57,836 nucleotides of DNA, taken from contig QXCQ01000092.1 of assembly GCA_003576535.1 (NCBI GenBank), forward strand, positions 22,023 through 79,858, given 5' to 3'. A program made the position numbers and the translations under genes. How positions within the stretch are numbered: the stretch's first letter is position 1; every line of letters starts with the position of its first letter. Below the pieces are notes generated by a model. It did not search any database. It was given only the letters and a program-made list of their open reading frames with translations, and was not told the DNA's origin. Of the stretch, positions 43,751-50,200 are shown piece after piece. The DNA is from Nakamurella silvestris (lineage in GTDB: Bacteria > Actinomycetota > Actinomycetes > Mycobacteriales > Nakamurellaceae).

Positions 43751-44746
43751 CTAGCCGGCCAGCAGTTCGAGGGTGTCGATGACCCGGTTGGAGAAGCCCC
43801 ACTCGTTGTCGTACCAGGCGACGACCTTGACGTGCCTGCCGTCGACGCGGGTGAGTGCCGCATCGAAGATCGCCGACTCGGGCCGGCCGGTGATGTCGCT
43901 GGAGACGAGCGGCTCGTCGGAGTAGACGAGGATCCCGGCGAGGTCCCCGTCGGCAGCGGCGCGGTAGGCGGCCAGCACCTCCTCCCGGGTGACCTCCCGC
44001 GAAACGGTGGTGTTCAGCTCGACGATCGACCCCACCGGCACCGGCACCCGGATCGAGTCCCCCGACAGCTTTCCGGCCAGGTTCGGCAGCACCAGACCGA
44101 TGGCCTTGGCCGCACCCGTCGTCGTGGGCACGATGTTGACGGCTGCCGCCCTGGCCCGGCGCAGATCCCGGTGCGGGCCGTCCAGCAGGTTCTGCTCCTG
44201 CGTGTAGGCGTGCACGGTCGTCATGAACCCGTGTTCGATACCGGCCAGGTCGTCCAGCACACGGGCCAGGGGCGCCAACGCGTTGGTGGTGCAGGAGGCG
44301 TTCGAGACGATGACATGCTCGGCGGGACGGTATGCGTGGGTGTTGACCCCGTAGGCCAGAGTCACATCGGCCCCCTCCGAGGGTGCGCTCACCAGAACAC
44401 GTTTCGCCCCGGCCGTGAGGTGCGCCCGGGCCGCCTCGGCCGCGGCGAAACGACCGGTGGACTCGAGCACGATCTCCACCCCGAGTTCGGCCCAGGGAAG
44501 CTTCGCGGGCTCCCGTTCGGCGAGCACCGCGATACGTCGTCCGCCGACGATCAGGTCGGTCCCGTCGACCTCGACGGTGTGGGCGAGACGCCCGAGGGAG
44601 CTGTCGTACTTGAGCAGATGGGCGAGGGACTCGGGGGCGGTCAGGTCGTTCACGGCCACCACTTCGAGCTCGCTGTTGCGCTCCAGCAGAGCGCGGAGGG
44701 TGTTGCGGCCGATGCGGCCGAATCCGTTGACGGCAATACGGGTCAT
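43751..44746 (-). CDS. gap: Glyceraldehyde-3-phosphate dehydrogenase, type I
   Basis: GAPDH of 331 residues. It oxidises glyceraldehyde 3-phosphate to 1,3-bisphosphoglycerate using NAD(P). Features are the Rossmann start MTRIAVNGFGRIGRNTLRAL, the catalytic SNASCTTN with Cys152, NIVPTTTGAAKAIG, and the C-terminal VAWYDNEWGFSNR. The start at 44746 has the usual spacing and is conserved in the family. It follows the GlxA-type regulator gene on the same strand, with 143 bp between them containing two 13-bp operator candidates. It could be a second, specialised GAPDH. Confidence 0.96.
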   Translation of the reverse strand: MTRIAVNGFGRIGRNTLRALLERNSELEVVAVNDLTAPESLAHLLKYDSSLGRLAHTVEVDGTDLIVGGRRIAVLAEREPAKLPWAELGVEIVLESTGRFAAAEAARAHLTAGAKRVLVSAPSEGADVTLAYGVNTHAYRPAEHVIVSNASCTTNALAPLARVLDDLAGIEHGFMTTVHAYTQEQNLLDGPHRDLRRARAAAVNIVPTTTGAAKAIGLVLPNLAGKLSGDSIRVPVPVGSIVELNTTVSREVTREEVLAAYRAAADGDLAGILVYSDEPLVSSDITGRPESAIFDAALTRVDGRHVKVVAWYDNEWGFSNRVIDTLELLAG

Positions 44747-44820
44747 GGGAGTTCCTTTCTTTCCGCTCCCATGCTCGGGGAAGTGCAACCGGGCTACCAG
44801 TGGCCTGAAAGACAACGAAC

Positions 44821-44833
44821 GCAAGAATCTTGC
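44821..44833. promoter_or_regulatory. 13-bp palindrome, candidate operator 1 upstream of gap
   Basis: GCAAGAATCTTGC, a perfect 6-1-6 palindrome, 75 bp before the gap start. It shares the pattern GCAAGNATCNYGC with sites at 44854 and 45891. Confidence 0.6.
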
Positions 44834-44853
44834 CTACTACCTGGACACCGATC

Positions 44854-44866
44854 GCAAGGATCTCGC
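44854..44866. promoter_or_regulatory. 13-bp near-palindrome, candidate operator 2 upstream of gap
   Basis: GCAAGGATCTCGC lies 33 bp (about three helix turns) from the first site and 24 bp after the stop of the regulator gene. Confidence 0.5.
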
Positions 44867-44889
44867 CACGCGAGGGAAGCACCCGCCGA

Positions 44890-45828
44890 TCACGCGGAGA
44901 ACGTGTGCCGGTACTCCGTCGGCGAGGTGCCCAGGATCCGCTGGAAATGCAGACGCAGGTTCGCCCCCGTCCCCAGCCCCACCCGGTCGGCGATCGACTC
45001 GACCCCGAGATCACTGCGTTCCAACAACTCTCGCGCCAGGTCAACACGCGCACGCAGCACCCACTGCATCGGTGTGTACCCGGTGTCCTGGACGAACCGG
45101 CGGGAGAAGGTGCGCGGGGACACCCGCGCATTCTCGGCCAGGCCTTCCAGGGTCAGCCGTTCCGACAGATGGGCGAGAGCCCATTCGCGGGTACCGGCGA
45201 ACAGATCGCCCAACGGCTCCGGCACGCTCCGCGGGACGTACTGGGCCTGCCCGCCACTGCGGTACGGGGCGGCCACCAGACGCCGCGCGACGTGATTGGA
45301 GAGCCCGACGCCGTGGTCGCGTCGCACCAGATGCAGACACAGATCGATGCCGGAGGCCGCGCCTGCCGAGGTGAGCACATCACCTGCGTCCACGAACAAC
45401 ACGTTCTCATCGACCTGGATCAAGGGATGCTTGTGTGCCAGCTCCTTGGTGTAGTGCCAATGGGTCGTCGCCCGTTTGCCGTCCAACAGGCCGGTCGCCG
45501 CCAGGGTGAAGGCACCGGTGGAAATGGCGGCGAGCCGCGCCCCGCGCCGATGGGCGGCCACGAGAGCCTCGACAACAGCTTGCGGCGGTTCACTTCTCGC
45601 CGGATCACGGTAGCCGGGGACGAAGACGGTGTCGGCCGCCTCCAGCACCTCAAGGCCCTCGGCCACATGGTAGGAGAGGCCGTCACCGCCGGTGACGAGC
45701 CCCGGGGCCGCACCGCAGACGCGCACCTCGTACGGCATGCTCGGCCGGTTCGAGAACACCTGAGCGGGGATACCCACGTCGAGCGGCTTGGCCCCCTCCA
45801 GCACCAGCACGGCAACCTGATGGCTCAT
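44890..45828 (-). CDS. GlxA-family AraC regulator
   Basis: Regulator of 312 residues in two parts. Residues 1-180 are a DJ-1/PfpI-like domain (VAVLVLEGAKPLDVGIPAQVF; AAISTGAFTLAATGLLDGKRATTHW, in which the usual Cys of the nucleophile elbow is replaced by Ser-Thr). Residues 205-312 hold a double AraC helix-turn-helix (LTLEGLAENARVSPRTFSRRF; GVESIADRVGLGTGANLRLHF). Such proteins activate or repress catabolic genes. The start at 45828 has AGGAG 5-9 bp upstream. It precedes gap, which is its likely target. Confidence 0.92.
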   Translation of the reverse strand: MSHQVAVLVLEGAKPLDVGIPAQVFSNRPSMPYEVRVCGAAPGLVTGGDGLSYHVAEGLEVLEAADTVFVPGYRDPARSEPPQAVVEALVAAHRRGARLAAISTGAFTLAATGLLDGKRATTHWHYTKELAHKHPLIQVDENVLFVDAGDVLTSAGAASGIDLCLHLVRRDHGVGLSNHVARRLVAAPYRSGGQAQYVPRSVPEPLGDLFAGTREWALAHLSERLTLEGLAENARVSPRTFSRRFVQDTGYTPMQWVLRARVDLARELLERSDLGVESIADRVGLGTGANLRLHFQRILGTSPTEYRHTFSA

Positions 45829-45890
45829 TGCTCCTGCCCTCCACCTCACGGTGGCGACGTCATCGAATCATGACGCTCATACCACCTACC

Positions 45891-45903
45891 GCAAGCATCC
45901 TGC
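45891..45903. promoter_or_regulatory. 13-bp candidate operator upstream of the GlxA regulator gene
   Basis: GCAAGCATCCTGC, 63 bp before the regulator start, has the same pattern as the two sites in front of gap. This fits autoregulation. Confidence 0.5.
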
Positions 45904-46071
45904 CAGAGACTTGACCACCAGGAGTCGTAGGTCGTCCGGGCAACCGCGGGTTCGCCGATCAACTGGCTGAGCAGCTGCCCACGCTCCCTCCCGTCGATCA
46001 CACCGGAGGCACGCCGAGGGGACCGCCGGGAGGGGGGGGCGGTCAGCGGTTCGGGCTCACCGACAGGGTTC

Positions 46072-46194
46072 TCAGCCCTGGCGCGCTTTCCACTTCGGGT
46101 CCTTCTTGTTGATGACGAAGACCTTCCCGTGGCGACGCACCACGATCGAGCCCTCCCGCTGCTTGAGTGCCCGCAATGACGATCTGACCTTCAT
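46072..46194 (-). CDS. rpmJ: 50S ribosomal protein L36, zinc-independent paralogue
   Basis: L36 of 40 residues: [19 protein letters not shown], then [21 protein letters not shown]. It lacks the four zinc ligands of the classical L36 (no Cys is present), which marks the C- form (YkgO-like) used when zinc is scarce. The start at 46194 is fixed by family length; a 26-residue upstream extension in frame is not supported. GGAGC lies 4-8 bp upstream. A Zur-like site 41 bp upstream supports zinc control. Confidence 0.95.
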   Translation of the reverse strand: MKVRSSLRALKQREGSIVVRRHGKVFVINKKDPKWKARQG

Positions 46195-46234
46195 GGATGC
46201 TCCTTGTTCGTGGGGTACCTGCCCAGTGTATCCA

Positions 46235-46255
46235 TATTGCGAATCATTATCAGTA
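46235..46255 (-). promoter_or_regulatory. Zur-like box upstream of the L36 paralogue
   Basis: On the minus strand the site reads TACTGATAATGATTCGCAATA, close to the actinobacterial Zur pattern TGAnAATGATTTTCA (from memory). It lies 41 bp before the start, in the expected promoter region. Zinc-loaded Zur would repress the gene. Confidence 0.7.
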
Positions 46256-46310
46256 AACGGCTGCGAGGTCACCCGGCATCCGGTCCCCGGCCCGATCTAG
46301 GCTGTCCCCC

Positions 46311-47132
46311 ATGACCGATCCCTGGGATGACGAGGAGGCCGCAGACACTCCGTCGGCCGAGGACGAGCAGTTCGAACCGGACGAGAACCAGGCAGAGGTC
46401 GCCGCGGCCTGGGAATCCGCCGGTCGGACCGTCGAGCAGGTGACACCGTTCATCGCCCTCGGCCTCGGGCCGCAGGACCGGGAACGGTTGACCGGCCTGA
46501 CCGACGAGCAGGCGGTGGACTGGTGTTACGCGGTCGGCTGGGAGGGGACCGAATCCCTGGACCGGGTGGTGCTCTGGCGTTCCCTCGGATACGTGGTCCC
46601 GCCGGAGGGCCTGTATCGGCTCTCGGAGATGGCACCCGTGGAGATACGCCGCTGGCACGAGGCCGGATTCGATGTGCCCTGGATGATCAGGACCCAGGAG
46701 TTGGAGCTCACCGTGGACGAGGCGATCGGCTGGCGGGATCGCGGCCACACCGCGGATCTGGTCACCGCAGTGCTGAGGGCCGACCGCAGCCTGACCGTCC
46801 AGGAGTACGAGTCCTTCCTCGGGTCCACGATCCCGCAGGACCGGCAGATCGATTGGATCGCCCACGGTTTCGACGTCGAGCAGGCCCTGGCCTTCACAGC
46901 CCTGGGCGTACGGGCGAACGAGGCGCGGGTCTGGCGCTCCCGAGGACTCGGACCGGCCGATGTCCCACCGGGACGGCATCTCCCCCAGGACTTCGAGATC
47001 GGCGGTTGGGCCCTCGGACCAGGAGATTCATTGCGGGACATCACCCATCACGTCACCGACCCGGCTGGTACACGAGGATCGATCGCCGTCCGGGCCCGCC
47101 GGCCGAGACACGACTACCGCGACTACCTCTGA
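46311..47132 (+). CDS. Protein of unknown function with repeated Trp-containing helical units
   Basis: Protein of 273 residues that I do not recognise. The first 30 residues are strongly acidic (WDDEEAADTPSAEDEQFEPD). The middle, about residues 45-210, looks like several degenerate helical units of 20-30 residues with the pattern of acidic or polar helix, Trp or Leu-Trp, then Gly: EQAVDWCYAVGWEG, RVVLWRSLGYV, EIRRWHEAGFDV, EAIGWRDRGHTA, RQIDWIAHGFDV, EARVWRSRGLGP. The tail is basic (RARRPRHDYRDYL). No signal peptide or membrane helix. It is divergent from the L36 gene and ends before a strong terminator. Confidence 0.75.
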   Translation: MTDPWDDEEAADTPSAEDEQFEPDENQAEVAAAWESAGRTVEQVTPFIALGLGPQDRERLTGLTDEQAVDWCYAVGWEGTESLDRVVLWRSLGYVVPPEGLYRLSEMAPVEIRRWHEAGFDVPWMIRTQELELTVDEAIGWRDRGHTADLVTAVLRADRSLTVQEYESFLGSTIPQDRQIDWIAHGFDVEQALAFTALGVRANEARVWRSRGLGPADVPPGRHLPQDFEIGGWALGPGDSLRDITHHVTDPAGTRGSIAVRARRPRHDYRDYL

Positions 47133-47181
47133 GCAGAGACGAAGCGCCACGGGCCCCGGGAGGCCTCAGGGGAACGACAAA

Positions 47182-47219
47182 AGGCCCGTGCCACCATCTG
47201 CGGATGGTGGCACGGGCCT
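47182..47219. terminator. Bidirectional terminator
   Basis: Perfect 17-bp stem (47182-47198 and 47203-47219) with loop TGCG between convergent genes. On the minus strand it is followed by TTTTGTCG; on the plus strand by CTTCT. Well suited to stop both transcripts. Confidence 0.85.
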
Positions 47220-47292
47220 CTTCTACCGCCCCTGGTGTGACGGACACACCGGAGGACCCGGCCGGATCACTCCGACCGGGTCCGGCGGACTA

Positions 47293-50200
47293 TCAGACGG
47301 TCAAACGGTGCAGGAACGCTGCCATCGCCTGACGGGTCACCACGTTCACCGGGAGGAACTTCTCCCCCGCAGCGACCTGGGTGATGCCGGCAGTGACCAT
47401 CCACTTGATCGCACCACAGAACTGGTTGCTCACCGGAACGTCGATGAACGCAGCAGCGGTGCAGCTCGGCAGAGCCTGACCCGGGTGGGTCAGACGGAAC
47501 AGGAACGCCGCCATCGCCTGACGCGAGACCGCATCCCCCGGGTGGAACTTCCCGTCCGTGTTACCGGTGGTGATCCCCGAGGCCGACAGCCACGTGATCG
47601 CACCACAGAACTCGTTGCTCACCGGAACATCCGGGAACGGAGCCACCGTGCACGCAGGTGCCTCCTGACCGTGGTGGGACTGTCGGTACAGGAAGGCCGC
47701 CATCGCCTGACGGGAGACCGCCTCGTTCGGGTGGAACTTCCCATCCGGGTTGCCCTTCGTGATGCCCGAGGTGGCAAGCCACTGCACATCGTCGAAGAAC
47801 GTGCTGGTCGGCGGGTAGTCCGGGAAGTACACCACGAAGGACGCAGCGGCCGAGGCCGAACCGTCCACCGCGGCGTTCCCCGCGTAACGGGCAACCAACT
47901 GGTGCGTACCGACCGACAAGCCGGTCAGCGACACGATTGCCGTACCACCGTTGGCGTTGCCGACGAGGACGCCGGCACCCACGATCGCGGTGCCGTCGAA
48001 CACGGTGACCAGATCCTGGTTCACATTGCGCGAGGCGGTGACGGTGACCTTCACCTGGGCGATCTTGTTGGAAGCCACCGGGCTGTTCACCGCCGACACC
48101 GAGGTGCTCGACGGAACGAGGACGGTCGGCAGCGCCGGGACGACGACGGTGCGGGTGACCTCGACGAGGCCCGCCTTGTCGACGGAGCGGAACTCGACGG
48201 TCTGGGCCGCCGCAGTGCGCGGGATCGTCACCGGAGCGGTGTAGGCCACGAAAGTGCCGTTGCCGATGCGGTATTCGGTCTTCGCGACCCCGGAGACGGC
48301 GTCCTGGCTGATCAGGGTGAGCTTGACCGTCGAGGCGTTGACATCCTCCACGACGGGCCCGGTGACCGGGGCCGTCCTGTCGATCTTGCCGGTCCAGTTG
48401 GCCGTGCCGGTGTTGCCGGCGGCGTCGGTGGCACGGACGGCAACGGTGTGGTTGCCCTCGGCGCTGACGGTGATCGGTCCGGTGACGGTGACGAAACCGG
48501 CTCCGTCGATGTTCGCCTGGACGGTCGGGTTCTGGTCGACATCGTCAACGGCGTTGACGGTGAGGACGACAGCACTCGTGTACCAGCCGTTGTCGCCGTT
48601 CGGCGCAGCCGGGGCGGCGGCGACGGAGACGGTCGGGGCGGTGGTGTCGGCCTTGGCCGGAACCACGACCGAACCGGTGATGCTCTGGTTGCCGGCGTTG
48701 TCGACGGAGTAGAACTCCACCGTCTGCGCGGCGTTCGTCTTCGGCACGGAGACAGGGGTGGTGTAGTTCAGCCACGCACCGGTGCCGATCCGGTACTTCG
48801 TCTGGGCCACACCGGAAACCGCATCGGTGGCGGTCAGGGTGACCACTGCCGGGTCGGTGCCGGAAACGGTGCCGTTCACCGCGGGACGGGCCGAGTCGAC
48901 CTTGACCACGAGGGTCTGATCGGCTTCGGTCGCCGCGGTGGTCGAGGAGCGGTAGGTGACGGTGTGGTTGCCCTCGGAGAGGGTGAACGGGGCCGTGTAC
49001 ACGGTCCAGTTCGTCGCGCCGTCGACCTTGTACTCGGTGGTGACGGTTCCCGATCCACCGGTCGCCGCCAGGGTGACGGAGACGTTGTTGGTGAACCAGC
49101 CGTTGGCACCGTCGGCCGTGGCCGGGTTGGTGGTCGCGGTGGTCACCGGTGCGGCCGGGACGCTGTAGTTGATTCCGGCGACGGTCAGCAACGCCTTCGT
49201 GGCATCGTCGGCCTGGCCGGACAGCAGGGTGTGCTCGGCGTCGGCGGTGGTTCCCAGGGAACCGGCCGGCAGTCCGGCGTCACCGGCGACCATGGCGGCC
49301 TGGGCGACGTCGCGGGCCAGCGAGACGACCAGGTTCGCCGCAGCGGCCTTGGTCTCGTTGGTGCCGTTCAGCTGGGCCGCGATGGCGACCAGCTCGGCGG
49401 CGTGGGCGGTGACGAACGCACGCTCGGTACCGGTGTAGGACGCGGCCAGAGCCTGCAGCTGCGTCTTCACGGTGCCGGCGGGCAGCAGCCCGGCGGCCTT
49501 GGTCAGTCGCGCGGCGACGTCATCGGTGCGCAGTCCCCAGCCGTAGGCGAAGGCGGGCTGGTAGACGGCATCTCCCTGGTTGACCGGAACGGCCGCGGCC
49601 GTTGCGGGCCAGGAGACGGGGAGACGGCCCGTGAACGGAACGGTGCCGAACAGGGTGTCGACGACGCCGTCACCCTCGGTGCCGGGCAGCCAGGAGGCGA
49701 CCAGGGCACTGATGGCGGGCAGCTTGTCCGAGACGATCTGCGGGCGACCGGAGACCACGAGGACGACACACTTGGGAGTGTTGGCGCAGACCCGGTCGAT
49801 CGCGGTGCGATCGGCTGCGGTCAGGGCCAGGCTGCGGTTGGCGCTGTAGCCGACGTCGCCCTGTCCTTCTGCGTACGGGGTCTCACCGACGACGACGACA
49901 CCGACGTCGTATCCGGCGTAGTCGGACGCGGTGGCCGACGCGGTCGCCGAGTAGGTGACATTACCTGCGGGAACGACCTTCTGGATGCCCTGGAGGATGG
50001 TGGTGCCCGGGGTGATGGCACCCGAGGAACCCTGCCAGGAGATGGTCCAGCCGCCGGACTGGTTGCCGATGTTGTTGGCGTTGGAGCCGGCCAGGTAGAT
50101 CTTCTGGGTCGGCAGCAGCGGCAGGGCGTTGTTGGTGTTCTTCAACAGGACCTGGGACTCGGCAGCGGCCTGCCGGGCGACGGCACGGTGTGCCGGGGAG

